A program made the position numbers and the translations under genes. From assembly GCA_001599815.1 (NCBI GenBank), contig BCIA01000002.1, forward strand, positions 1,247,831 through 1,311,830: 64,000 nt of DNA, in the 5' to 3' direction. Source of the stretch: Furcasterigmium furcatum. Taxonomy: Eukaryota > Ascomycota > Sordariomycetes > Glomerellales > Plectosphaerellaceae. Shown here in pieces: positions 45,882-56,076 of this stretch. A model generated the notes under the pieces. It was not told the DNA's origin and ran no database searches. It saw nothing but the letters and a program-made list of their open reading frames with translations. Numbering within the stretch: the first letter of the stretch is position 1; each line of letters begins with the position of its first letter.

Positions 45882-48800
45882 TCACGTGTTGAACTTCTGG
45901 TTCAACCCAAGGAGCAGCTGCTTAACCGACCCCATCAAGCGCTGCTCGAGCCCCTCATGTGACGGAGGCTTGCCTGGTTCCGGCGGGCTTCCGTCGCGTC
46001 CCGGTCTGGGCGGCACGATACTGGCATCCGCCAACCCGAGGACTCTGTCGATGGCCGACAGTGCCACTGCTTCCGCACGCTCCTCGCCCACTGACGCCTT
46101 CAGGGCGTTCGAGGAAACGTTCTTGAATCCCACCAAGGCATTGAGAACTCGCGAGTCAAAGACCGATCCAGGAGTAGGCTTCGGTGCTGCTTCTCCCGGG
46201 GTCGGGCTCTTGCTTTGACCGCCCGAATATCCGTCCAAGACCTTCTGGATGCCCCTCATGCAGATATCCTCCATCGCCGGATTCTCCGTAGCGTTCGTCT
46301 TGAGGCCGAGGCAGCGATTCAAGGCGGACATGACAATGGCTTCCGCCTTGGGATTCTTCGCCTTCTTCAGATTTTCAACGAGTCCCGTCTTCAAGCCCAC
46401 GACCGAGCGGAACAGTCTCGGATCGATGACAAAGCGAGGCGGACCTTGGGCCGGTGGCGTTTGAGTTGGCCGTGCCACTGCCGCTGGTGAGACCTGAGAA
46501 ATGGAAGACGACACCGGCTGCCCTGGAGTAACACCAGCAGGTGACTGAGACATGGTTGGCATCGCGGCAGCTGATGTCCCGTCTTCCGCCTTGACCGGCG
46601 CGGCGCTGGGCGGGGGCCTCGAAGCGTATGGCGAGCTGTACGTGGATGTCTGTGCCATCGGGTTCGCGCCGTAACCTGGCAACTGGGCAGGGGCAACGGG
46701 CTGAGGCGCTACGTGTTGCGCAACCTGGGCGGCTGGGGTAGTTCCTGGTGGTGGGTATTGGGGCCGTCCGGGCTGTGCTGGCTGCCCGCCATAAGGCTGG
46801 CCCGCGTAAGGCTGATAGCCTTGAGCTCCCGGTACCATATGAGGAGCGCCCGCATAGTTGGGGTACATCGGGTGGCCGTATGGTCCGTACCCGGCAGCAA
46901 GGTTGCGATCCGGAGATGTGGCCTTGCGCTTCTTGCCGGCATCCAACTCGACACCAGGTACTCTGGACCACAAACCCGTTGTCTCGTCCTTCTTGAACGC
47001 TTCGTTCCCAATTAGGTTGTGGCGGACGCTGGATTCCCACCCCTTGGTTTCCGTATGGAAGTAGAACCAGGGATACTTCAAGGTGATCCGCTTGTAAATC
47101 TGCTTCAGCGTCAGGCCTTCCAGACGGCCCTCGGTGTGAGCAGCAGTGAGAGTCTCGTCGATAAGTACACCGTAATTCTTGTTCGGCTTCTGCAGCTGCT
47201 CTTCGGTGTAGTCCTCGATCTTGAGCTCCAGTGGAGGGGACTTGGGCCGGACTTTCTTGTCCTTCTTCTCCTTTGCCCTCCGCTCCGCATCAGAGCCTTC
47301 GCCGCCCTCCTCTCTGGGCTTTCGGGGCTTGTATTTGCGCTTCTCTGGGCGCTCTCCGTCCTCTGGCAAGGGGTGTTTCCTGGGACGCCCGACCTTTCTC
47401 TTGATAGGCGGCTCGCCTGGTGGTGGCTGTGGCAACGTTTTCTTTGCCATTTCCTGCTGCTGCTTCTTAAGTAGCCGCTGCTCTCTCTTCGACATGATGC
47501 CGTTCTTGGGCGGCCTTCCGGGGCCTCTCTTCTTGGGAATGACCGGCAATAAAGAAGGATCCAGGAGCTGATCGAGTCCAGGCTCGCCCTTGACAGCAAT
47601 GTCTGGCGGAATCTCCACGGACGGCTGAGGTTGTGGTGGCAGTACCAGCGCAGGTTGCTTGGGCGGTTCCGGCTGAGGCTCCACAGACGGCTGGGCTTCT
47701 TCTTCTTCTTCGTCTTCCTCTTCGTCTGCCTCGGATCCATCGTCGTCGGACGGTTCTGGAGGGGTTAGGGCGGACGATGATGAGCTTGTCTCAACAAGGT
47801 TGCCGTTGCCGTGCGATCCCTCAAACTCAAAACTCATTTCCTTTCCACCGCCAATCTTCCTGGAGCCTCTCTCCTCCATCGAATCATCCTCCGCACCTGT
47901 CTTTCCAAGTGCCACTCCATTGATGATGAAGCGAAAGTCGACGTCCTTGATTTGAAGAAGGTCGCCGCTGCGCAGCACGACAGTGTCTTGCTTGTGGAAG
48001 ACGTCTTCGACGAAGAATCCGTTCTTGTGCAGGGGAATGGCTTCGAACACACCAGCATCCTTATTGAACTGAATTCGGAGATGTTCCCTTGAGATGGATT
48101 TCGTCTTGCTCGCGATGTCGGGCCCGGGAGAGTGAATACCGATGATTGGAACGTGGTAAGGCGAGGGTCGCAGGGATTCGAGGTCGACAGCCGCAGCTCC
48201 GGGGGTATGCGAAATGTACTGCCTATTCGAGATCAAGTTCTCCTGCGATTCCTCGGCTTCCTTCTGGGAGGACCCCGTGCTGGTGGTCTTTCGTCTTTTC
48301 TTGGGAGGGCCGGACGCATCGCTGTCCGATTCCGGGCCGAGCATGCCTCCCTCCTCGCTGACATAGGATTTGCTGAATTTGCCGCGGTCATGCCTCATCG
48401 GAGACGGCGGTGGTAGGCCGAGTCTTTCGTTCTCCTCGCCTTGCATTCGGAATTCCTGGGCGCGCCTCTCGTCTCGTTTCGCCTGCAGCATGGCTCGCTG
48501 GTCGCGGCCGATGATGACGGCGTAGGTGGTCATCTGGAAGACGCTGTCTTGGAACTCTATTCGCGCAAAGGACTCCAGATCGTGAGCAATGCGAGGCTTG
48601 TTGTGGGTGGCAGTGAAGCCTTCAGGGTCGTGCATCATGTTGGGAAGGGTGACCTGAGCAGGTGTGACGATTGAGGGCGGGTTGAGGTGCATCATCTGGT
48701 CGCCGGCCATCTGCGCGAGGGCCATGGCCATGTATGCATTTTGTTGGTCCATGGTTGTGATTGGTGTTTGAGGCATGGGCATGTCGAAGTGACTCGTATC

Positions 48801-49064
48801 ATGTTGTTGCGACAGTCCGGTCTGTTGTTGGGCAAGCTGGGGTTGGTGGTGTGGCCCAGCATCCTGCATTTCCGTGTCGACTCCCTGGGAGGGAGCGGCA
48901 GGGAGGTGTTCTCTGGAAGTTCCATTCTGCCGGACTGCAGCGGATGCCTCAGGGGCGGGCGCTTCTGTGGTGGTGGTCGATGACTTCGGAGGTGGTGTCG
49001 TCGGTAGCTCGGGCGCGGGCGGCGCAGGCGCGTGCCCGTTCTGCCCGGCGTCGGACGAAGTCAT
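45882..49064 (-). CDS. FHA and forkhead transcription factor, FHL1-like
   Basis: Nuclear factor; in yeast Fhl1 controls ribosomal-protein genes. Single exon. I choose ATG 49064 (MTSSDAGQNGH), giving 1060 aa; the same frame is open to 49394 (1170 aa), but the extra 110 codons cover CCAAT-bearing promoter-like DNA and read as non-protein-like. Layout: Gln/Pro-rich N-terminus; FHA domain in two halves, AVIIGRDQ (about 185) and ISREHLRIQF...KNGFFVEDVF...LRSGDLLQIKDVDFRF (about 300-375), separated by a ~100-residue charged insert with PKKRRK nuclear signal; an acidic run; AT-hook-like GRPP and VGRPRKHP; forkhead domain (about 615-710) with NYGVLIDETL, KQIYKRITLKYPWF and WESSVRHNLI; Pro/Gln/Tyr-rich tail; conserved C-terminal helices (PRFVIDPRLFRSVVGLKTG). 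Confidence 0.9.
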   Translation of the reverse strand: MTSSDAGQNGHAPAPPAPELPTTPPPKSSTTTTEAPAPEASAAVRQNGTSREHLPAAPSQGVDTEMQDAGPHHQPQLAQQQTGLSQQHDTSHFDMPMPQTPITTMDQQNAYMAMALAQMAGDQMMHLNPPSIVTPAQVTLPNMMHDPEGFTATHNKPRIAHDLESFARIEFQDSVFQMTTYAVIIGRDQRAMLQAKRDERRAQEFRMQGEENERLGLPPPSPMRHDRGKFSKSYVSEEGGMLGPESDSDASGPPKKRRKTTSTGSSQKEAEESQENLISNRQYISHTPGAAAVDLESLRPSPYHVPIIGIHSPGPDIASKTKSISREHLRIQFNKDAGVFEAIPLHKNGFFVEDVFHKQDTVVLRSGDLLQIKDVDFRFIINGVALGKTGAEDDSMEERGSRKIGGGKEMSFEFEGSHGNGNLVETSSSSSALTPPEPSDDDGSEADEEEDEEEEEAQPSVEPQPEPPKQPALVLPPQPQPSVEIPPDIAVKGEPGLDQLLDPSLLPVIPKKRGPGRPPKNGIMSKREQRLLKKQQQEMAKKTLPQPPPGEPPIKRKVGRPRKHPLPEDGERPEKRKYKPRKPREEGGEGSDAERRAKEKKDKKVRPKSPPLELKIEDYTEEQLQKPNKNYGVLIDETLTAAHTEGRLEGLTLKQIYKRITLKYPWFYFHTETKGWESSVRHNLIGNEAFKKDETTGLWSRVPGVELDAGKKRKATSPDRNLAAGYGPYGHPMYPNYAGAPHMVPGAQGYQPYAGQPYGGQPAQPGRPQYPPPGTTPAAQVAQHVAPQPVAPAQLPGYGANPMAQTSTYSSPYASRPPPSAAPVKAEDGTSAAAMPTMSQSPAGVTPGQPVSSSISQVSPAAVARPTQTPPAQGPPRFVIDPRLFRSVVGLKTGLVENLKKAKNPKAEAIVMSALNRCLGLKTNATENPAMEDICMRGIQKVLDGYSGGQSKSPTPGEAAPKPTPGSVFDSRVLNALVGFKNVSSNALKASVGEERAEAVALSAIDRVLGLADASIVPPRPGRDGSPPEPGKPPSHEGLEQRLMGSVKQLLLGLNQKFNT

Positions 49065-49693
49065 CGCTGTTCTGTTCGGCGGCCAACAGACCAGCTCCTT
49101 CGTCTCCCGGGGGCCAAGCGGGAGGGTATTGAATGGGAGGTCGGCCGAAGGGGGCGGGCCGTCGTCGTGAGGCTGGCGATGGTTGCAGAAGCTCGGCTTT
49201 GGCGATGCGAAGGGGAAAGTGAAGAGCCAATCCCAAAGTTCAAAAAAATTGGGCGCGAAGTTGCTCCTGCCTTTCTCAATGTCCCATGGCCTCACAGGGT
49301 CGATGGGGTCAAAGGGGGTTGTGATTGGCTGATCGGCCGTATCTATGGCCGACGGCTCCACTTTCCCCGCGCGCGCCTGCTCAGAGTGGTCCAATCCGTC
49401 TTCTGCGTGCCGCCTTCCTTTGCCTTATGCTTCAGCCATTGGCAGGAGCATTCAACGGTGGCTGTTGTTGCTACAATGGCTGAGGTACGTCCTGCAGCAT
49501 GTACGACCCGCAGGCCTGTGCATCTCCCTTTTCAAGATTACTACCTATGTCCCTGATACTATGGATGCCGGGGCTTTACTCTGCCTCCAGTTCCCTGCAA
49601 AGGTGTTGGCTTCAGCCTAACTACTACTGCCTAGCTACCTAGGTACGGAGAGGGAAGTGTCGGTGTGGAACGGGATTCCACTATCGCTGCCCC
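49065..49693. other. Promoter of the FHL1-like gene and 3' region of mot1
   Basis: Contains CCAAT on the minus strand at 49324-49328 and 49438-49442, upstream of the chosen FHL1 start. No separate gene. Confidence 0.5.
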
Positions 49694-51100
49694 TCACTGC
49701 AGAAGAGGAGCCCTCTCGCCAGACTGTCCTCGGGAGCGGTACCACTGCGAAACCCGGTCAGAAAGACGGTATGCGCCGAAGCACAGCATGCCGGCCATAT
49801 ACCCCACGGCATCGTTCCTAAAGGCCAGGATGCCGGCCGTTGTCATCAACATGATCGTCCATCTCTCGGCCCTCTCTTCGTCGGACATGTCCCGCTGCTT
49901 CCTCACCGCAGACGGGCCATCTTGGAGGTTCAGAATGCTCGTCTCATAGAGATCCGGGGCGCCGTGGTTGAGACTGTTTCCCACCTTGGCCAGCTCCAGC
50001 CCCGCAGCGACTACCATGACGCCCAAAAGGCTCTTGGGATAGTGAGAGAGCAGGTCGACGAGTGTTCCGCCGAATAGAAGCCCCAGTAGGATCTTGAAGA
50101 TGCCCAGCATGATGATGCTGGCGCCGCTGCGGGCACCGAACCGGAACTGGCCGGCGAGGCCACCGGCACCGTGGCAAACGGGCATGGCTCCGAACCAACC
50201 GCCGATCAGGTTCATGGACCCTACGCTGATGCCCAAGGAAGTGACGGAGGGAACTGGCATGTTCGGCAGCAGGTCCCCTGACAAGGCACTGACCGCAAGG
50301 ACGGAGTTGAGAGTGGTTAGCGGCAGCTGGCCAACTGCCATGGAGATTGGTGTGGCCTGGAACCAGTCAAGTGTCTTCACAACAACAGGATGCCAGAGAT
50401 GGAACCATGGCAGCTGCTGCGAGTCATCATCTGCCGTGAGGATCGAGACGAACGCGAAGACCAGCGAGAGAACGAAGATGCACAGGGCATAGGGGAACCG
50501 CGGCAGCGACTGGGTCGCAATCAGGATGAGGAAGGCGGCAAGGGCCCAGAGTCTGTTGTCGAGGACGGGGTACACCCATTTCAGCTTGATGAGTAGACTC
50601 GAGCCCGAAGTCATGACCAGGGACAGGCCGGCTCCCAGCTGGATGCCTTTGACAACGGGCACAGGGACGCGTGCTGTCACGATTCGAAGGATGCCAGTGA
50701 CGCTCATCAGCAGAACAGCCAAGCTGACCCATTGCCCTGCTGAGATCACGGTGCCCATCTCGCGTGCTTCAGGCCTCGAAATGGCAGCAGCCGCAATCGC
50801 CTACATGGACAGTCAGCTTGAAGCCCATGCCCGACATCGTCATGGGACCACCGGCTAACTAACCTTCATGGGTTGCACGGGAAGCGGCACACCATAGATG
50901 AGACCAGTGACGACGTTGAAGATGCCAGAGAATACCAAGGTGCTGTCAATAAGGATAGAGCCCTGCACTGCGAGAGCTATCATTAACGGCAGCAAGGTCC
51001 CCAGGTCGCCCAAGGCGCCGGATATCTCGGCCAAGGGCGCATTGCGCAAGGTGGCGACGTTGTGTCGATGGACCTTCTTTAGGTGGTTGATGACGGACAT
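49694..51100 (-). CDS. mot1: Molybdate transporter, MOT1 family
   Basis: High-affinity molybdate importer feeding molybdenum-cofactor enzymes such as nitrate reductase. Exon 1 51100-50864, intron 50801-50863 (63 nt), exon 2 50800-49694; 447 aa, the usual size. The duplicated SulP-like signature is present: EISGALGDLGTLLPL near the N-terminus, PVQPMKAIAAAAIS across the splice (helix 3), and in the second half a second PVCHGAGGLAGQFRFGAR motif. About ten hydrophobic helices, with a longer cytosolic loop near LNLQDGPSAVRKQRDMSDEERAERW. The C-terminus RAPLLQ contains a dileucine-type signal seen in vacuolar or endosomal membrane proteins, so localisation (plasma membrane or vacuole) is open. No break. 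Confidence 0.93.
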
Positions 51101-54013
51101 GGCGAATATAGCGAGTTAGAGGCGTCCTCGAGAACACCGGGCAGCCAAAATGTTGACCTGAGTCAACATGAGATATCTGTCTGGAGGCATTGAGATCAAA
51201 TGGTGATGCAGTGCGGGTCACTGATCAGCCGCGGAGAAAGGCTGGTGAGATCCACGCTAGGACAGTGCTGTCAGTCAACAGACGCAGCCGCTGCCACTGT
51301 GCTCGTACTGCGAGCTCCGCAGAAGTGCACGCGCTCATTGAGCAAGAGCTCCTCAACTTCTCCACGCCGACTTATATGGATGCTGACAGCATCCATGGAT
51401 GTCATGTCAACAGAGGGGGGGACGAGAAACACTGGAAGCATTTCATATGGTGTTCTTGGCGGCCGCACCCGCGGCACTTATTAACGACAGTCCGAGACGC
51501 TTGTCCTCAGATGCGGTCCTCTTTCCTGACTCGGTGCAGGGACCGCCATGGCTGTCGGATCCCCGGACTTGTCCCTTGTGGACTCGGCCGGCAACCCGGC
51601 CACGGATATAAACAACGGGCACAGGGTTGCGTGGGGAGCTTCATCTGGCGGGAAATACTTCTGGTCCCTAATTACTAAAAGGGAGCCCGCCTTCCCCCGA
51701 TCCGCGGGAGGCAGATATGAGGAACGGGAGTCCAGCTGGTGCGCGAGAAAAATCGAGCGAGGTCTGCTGGCCGCCCCAGGGTTCTTGCGCGAGTCCAGCC
51801 CATGTCCAGAGCACCCAGCCGCGCTTGGCACTCATGACGAAGAAACAGATCGAAAGCCAAGCAGACCAAGAGAGGCAACCTCACGAGCGCCTGGGAAGGG
51901 CCAGGCACAGGCCACGACGAGTTACAGAGAAAATGCTTGGAGTCGCGTGGGCAGACTGATGCATCGAAGAAAACAAGCAAACGCCGAGTTACCGCCCCGG
52001 GCCAGACTAAGGCAGCCCGCACGGAAGCGCCGAAGGGTCGTTGTTGCGATGGGCCGGCACCTTTCCGGCTTGGACTTTTGGAGGTACCTGGGGAATACTT
52101 TGGCATCGGATGACGACGGAACAATCTCCTCTGTCCGTGCTCCAGCAGCAGGTTTGATGGCCGGGATGGGATTTCTGGTCTGGGGATGGTCTGCGACGGT
52201 ACCTGAGTACAAGGGCAGTATTATGAGCTGGGGCCTCCGGCGAGTCGAGTCGAGGCAGGGCGGGATTTTCTGAGGCCCTTCACTCAGCGTCCTTGCACCC
52301 ATGCGCCCGGAGACGGTTGATGAAATTCGCGCAACCCGTGATCGACTTCCGGTCGAGCTTCGCCTCCATCGAGCACATTTGGGCATCGTCCTGCGTCGGC
52401 GCTGCTCTTCATCAGGTCATCTGGGCCAGCACAGCTGGGCGAGGCGTCCATGGGATCAAGCCCGGGACCAGACCTGGGCAGACCTGGGGCCAAGGCTCGC
52501 TACAGCGATGAACAGCCCGATCTTCAGTGCTGGTTGGCGAGCGCCCGCGCCCTACGAGCAACTGTGCAGATGCCGAGACGGAGAGGACCATCGGCCACCC
52601 CTGCACCCGCACGGCGCAACATGGGCTGCCGCGTTGCCGATGAGCTAGACAAGCTTTTCGCCCAGGCCAAGCTCGTCTTGGCTTAGCTGTGACCGGCCGA
52701 ATGTTTTGTTCGTCGCGGGTTTGCGACCGCTGCTCGACTCGCACCCGCATTTCCATCGTGCGCCGGGCCTTTGAGTGCTAGTCAGGTACATCTAGATGAT
52801 GCAGGGATGAGAGGGCGACGGACGGTATTTGTTTACTAGCAGAAATGAGGGATGGAGAAGGGGGAATGTGTCGTGTCAGTCAGGGCCCCATGCGTTGCCC
52901 GGGCCCAGCTTGCTTTGGGAAAAGCTCTTGCAAGCTTGCTTCCATCCACCTCAGTCAGTCAGGCTGTTTGGCGGGCTGTCTCCAGTCGGTAAACGCGGCG
53001 TGGGCCCCAGCAACGTGGATCTATCCATTGAGAGGTTGCAGCGAGGTCAGCGTCAGGAGGTCGTCCGGGCCCTGATGGTCCCGTCAGGGCAGGAAGTGCC
53101 TGGCCTGTCTCGCCTTGTACCTTGGGCGGTACCTTCCCTTCTCCGACCAGCTCCCTACCAGACGGGACGGCGAGGGCGAGCAGGTACCTCCGTACCTTCA
53201 CTTGCCGATAATACCTCGTAGTAAACCGGCCTCGGCCGTTTTCGACGGACTCAAATCCTCACCTTTTCCCACCCCGATCGGCCCTCTCTTCCATTCTTCT
53301 CTTTTTCTTCCCCTTCTCTCCCCCAACGCACTCGACGTCGTCAACAAAACTCAATTGACTCCTCCCCCGTTCTCCTCGAACAACACCACCACCTGTCAAT
53401 TCCGACTTCTTCGTCGCGTGTTGTTCATCAAGCTGTTCGTCTCGCCCACACACCTCCTGCTTTCTGTCTTGGCTTTCATGTCGCACGCGCATGATCCCTG
53501 CGTTGCTTGTTGCTTGGCTGCTAACAAACCCCAGTTTGCCCAGCTTTTCTTCTCGCTGCCCTCCACCATCGGCATCTTGACCATCACCGAATGTAGGTAC
53601 ACCCTTTGTTTCTTCGAAAACTTCAATTCTACGAGCGGCGGCCCGGTGCTCGACACACTGCGACATCCGGCAGAGGGATTTTCGTCCGCTGTTGGCCTGC
53701 CTGCTGGGAGGTCTCGACCGCACCAATGCACAGCCCTCGCAAACACGATCCGCTCGCGCAGTCCAGACCTGGCGAAAGCCATGGTCACCGCTGCACCGCA
53801 AGCACGAGACCGAAAATTGCCTCGAAGGGCGACTCTCCGGAGCTCGTCCGAGCTCGCTTCAGATGGCTGCTTTCACGACTCGGAGTCGCCGACAAGATTG
53901 ATGTTTTGCGATTGGGACGGCCGCCCCTTCGGATGTGCTGTTTACTTCGTCCTTCACGACGCTGACCCTTTCTCTCACCCAGACACCTCTCCACTCTCAC
54001 ACCCACCATCAAA
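51101..54013. other. Gene-free 2.9-kb region with leader of the small membrane-protein gene
   Basis: No supported gene. From about 53220 onward the sequence is C/T-rich with leader character. A 375-codon frame (53115-54242) starts at TTG and only reflects that composition; its 3' part overlaps the real 58-aa gene out of frame. Contains gaatgtaggtac (about 53589-53600), a possible leader-intron donor. Confidence 0.5.
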
Positions 54014-54190
54014 ATGCCTGCCACTATGCAGCTCGCCAAGCGCAACTGGGCCGCCCAGGAGCCCGGCGTCATGGTCGTCTTCTGCATCGTCGGTGTCGTC
54101 GCTATCGGCCTCACCTCGCTGTGGGTCTGGCGCCTCATCTCCAGGAGGAAGGCCGAGAGGGAGGCCAAGCGCGCCGCCTCGCACGTCTAA
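54014..54190 (+). CDS. Small single-pass membrane protein, 58 aa
   Basis: A short gene found by reading the sequence directly. ATG 54014 is in the context catcaaaATGCC after a long pyrimidine-rich leader; stop TAA 54188-54190. The product begins MPATMQLAKRNWAAQEPG, then a hydrophobic helix VMVVFCIVGVVAIGLTSLWVW (about 19-39), then a strongly basic tail RRKAEREAKRAASHV. This gives an N-out/C-in single-pass topology by the positive-inside rule. C-ending codons dominate, unlike the flanking frames. I know of similar very small tail-anchored fungal proteins but no name for this one. Possibly a subunit or regulator of a membrane complex (speculative). Confidence 0.7.
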   Translation: MPATMQLAKRNWAAQEPGVMVVFCIVGVVAIGLTSLWVWRLISRRKAEREAKRAASHV

Positions 54191-54828
54191 GCTATTGCTA
54201 CGAGGGTGCACGGGGGACTCGGGGCGTGTCGGTTTGTGGTGAAGCTGTGTGTAGAGTGGATGAATGCATCTTGAGCTCAAGGTGTATGGTTGCAGAGGCC
54301 AAGACGATGGGGGTGGGCCGCTTGTTGATCCCTGGCCCCGATCTGGGCTGGGCGTTCTGGGCGGTTCGTTCAGGGAGCGGGGCGACTCGCACCAGCAGGG
54401 AAGAGCTGCTCACCGACAGCTTCACCAGATGGTCTTCCAGTTCGCCCCGTTGCTCGAAAGCGACACCGATCGAGACTCCCGAGTTGGATGAAGGGCCGTG
54501 CCGTCCTTGGTCAATTGGGAGTCTTAGTCAAGCTTCCCCCTGGTGGCCATAACATGTACAAAGCAACTGAAGCATAACCCCTTCCGGTGTTTCTGTCGTT
54601 CGAGACTCAGCCGCCGTCGCGACCACAGGGCACAGGGGCGTATTCTCTTTATTTAATGTTACGATACCATTCTTTTGACCAGATCACTGCGCACAAGACC
54701 GACATCGTTGCAGTGACCCATAGCATGAGCACCTAACCCAGACGCCAGCGAACGCTCCCAGAAAACAAGTGTGTCGCTCAGCTATCGCGCCCCAATACCT
54801 CGCATCGCCTCTCCCGAAGATGATCAAA
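54191..54828. other. Convergent 3' intergenic region
   Basis: Spacer between the 58-aa gene and the two-helix gene on the other strand. Nothing recognised. Confidence 0.5.
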
Positions 54829-55306
54829 TCAGACATACCCCCAAGCAATCAGCAACGGCAGCCCGACGTAGAGAAACGCCATGGCCATACCGGCCGGGAC
54901 CACCGCCGGCGCGTGCTGGTAGAAGCACACCAGCGCGACCCACGCGCGGTGGAAGGGGTAGACGAGATACCAGCCGAGCAGGGCGAGCAGGCCCGCGACG
55001 CGGCGGAGGGCCGTGGAGCAGGCGCCCCTGCTCCTCTGGGGGTGGTCTGTTGGGATCTGCGCCTCGAGATGGCGGTCGAGCTGGCGCGGGTCGAAGGGGC
55101 GCGGGTGCCCGGCGGCGACGGCCGCGATGGAGGTGATGGACTTGGATCGGCCGAGCCTGCTGGGTCCCGGGGACGGGGAGGCGGGGATCTCGCTCGTGCG
55201 GCCTTTTGTGCGAGTGTAGGCTGAGGAAGAAGGTCAGCCGTGTTCTTCGATTATACGTGATGGGCGCTCTGGTGGTGAGACCGGCGATTGGAGCCAATTG
55301 CGTCAT
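54829..55306 (-). CDS. Predicted small membrane protein with two helices, 138 aa
   Basis: Reconstructed: exon 1 55306-55282 (MTQLAPIA plus one base), intron 55221-55281 (61 nt, donor gtctca, branch ggctgac, acceptor cctcag), exon 2 55220-54829. The exon-2 frame reads TRTKGRTSEIPASPSPGPSRLGRSKSITSI in pieces, then RPFDPRQLDRHLEAQI, a basic LRRVAG, and two hydrophobic helices (GLLALLGWYLVYPF and VPAGMAMAFLYVGLPLLIAWGYV). Overlapping frames are longer but are Pro/Arg/Ser-rich shadows; only this frame yields membrane helices and C-ending codons. The donor is non-consensus, so the first exon is the weak part. No family recognised. Confidence 0.45.
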
Positions 55307-56076
55307 GGGCGAATGCCCGTTCCAGCTTCTCGCCCATTCGGGGTATCTCAGGGTCGGATTCCACTCACGCATCGTGTCTGCTCTCGGGGCGTATCAGAGC
55401 CCGTCAAATCCGTCAATTGGATCGTCTCGCCCTCCGCTGTCTCTCCCTCCCCTTGACTGCTGGAAGCTGGCTTTTCCTCCTCGTCAGTCCGATTTGACGC
55501 TGTCGCCCACTGCAGCGCGTGGTGCCATGGACACGCGACGACCTCGACGCAGCCGGTTTGCGTATCCTCCGTTGCCGACTGCGGGTGATTGCGTTTCCCG
55601 CGACGTCGTGTCCTCCCGTTGCTGGTCGTTTCCGCAACGATGGAAAGATGGAAGAGGCGAGATGAAGAACCCGCGGACGGGAGGCGGCCGATCCAAGACA
55701 AAACTTGCACCACCCCGGAGAGGCTGAGGGGAAACGCCAAACCCAAGGCGCCAAGAAAGCTGGCGCAGAGCTGCAAAATAACACAAAGTCAATCTGTCAC
55801 CGCTGCGCCTCAAACGAGGGCTTAGCCTGGTCGGTCCAGGCCTTTGTCCTTTGACATTGGTCGAGCGGGACCTTTCACGATACTTACTCGTGTCACAGAA
55901 CATAGCCACCAGGGATTCATCTGCCCAGAGTCCCCAATTGGAGTATTCATTAGATTAATAAAGGTCCCAGTCCCGCCATATTCAGGTCGGACCGTTCCAT
56001 CTAGGAAGTTCTATCCATTACCAACGCCCAATAGCCATGCTGAACTTTCCAACGCTGGTCCCTTGACTCGAATGCA
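55307..56076. other. Intergenic region, no gene seen
   Basis: Spacer between two genes on the minus strand. Two stretches encode 120-170-codon frames on both strands with no domain. Contains CCAAT at 55294-55298 (inside the next gene's first exon) and CCAATTGGAG near 55934. Confidence 0.4.

Noticed and set aside
49065..49394. N-terminal extension of the FHL1-like protein
   Set aside because: Promoter-like DNA with CCAAT; a better start lies at 49064. Kept only as an alternative.
53115..54242. 375-codon open frame on the + strand
   Set aside because: Starts at TTG, is driven by C/T-rich leader composition, has no domain, and overlaps the better 58-aa gene out of frame.
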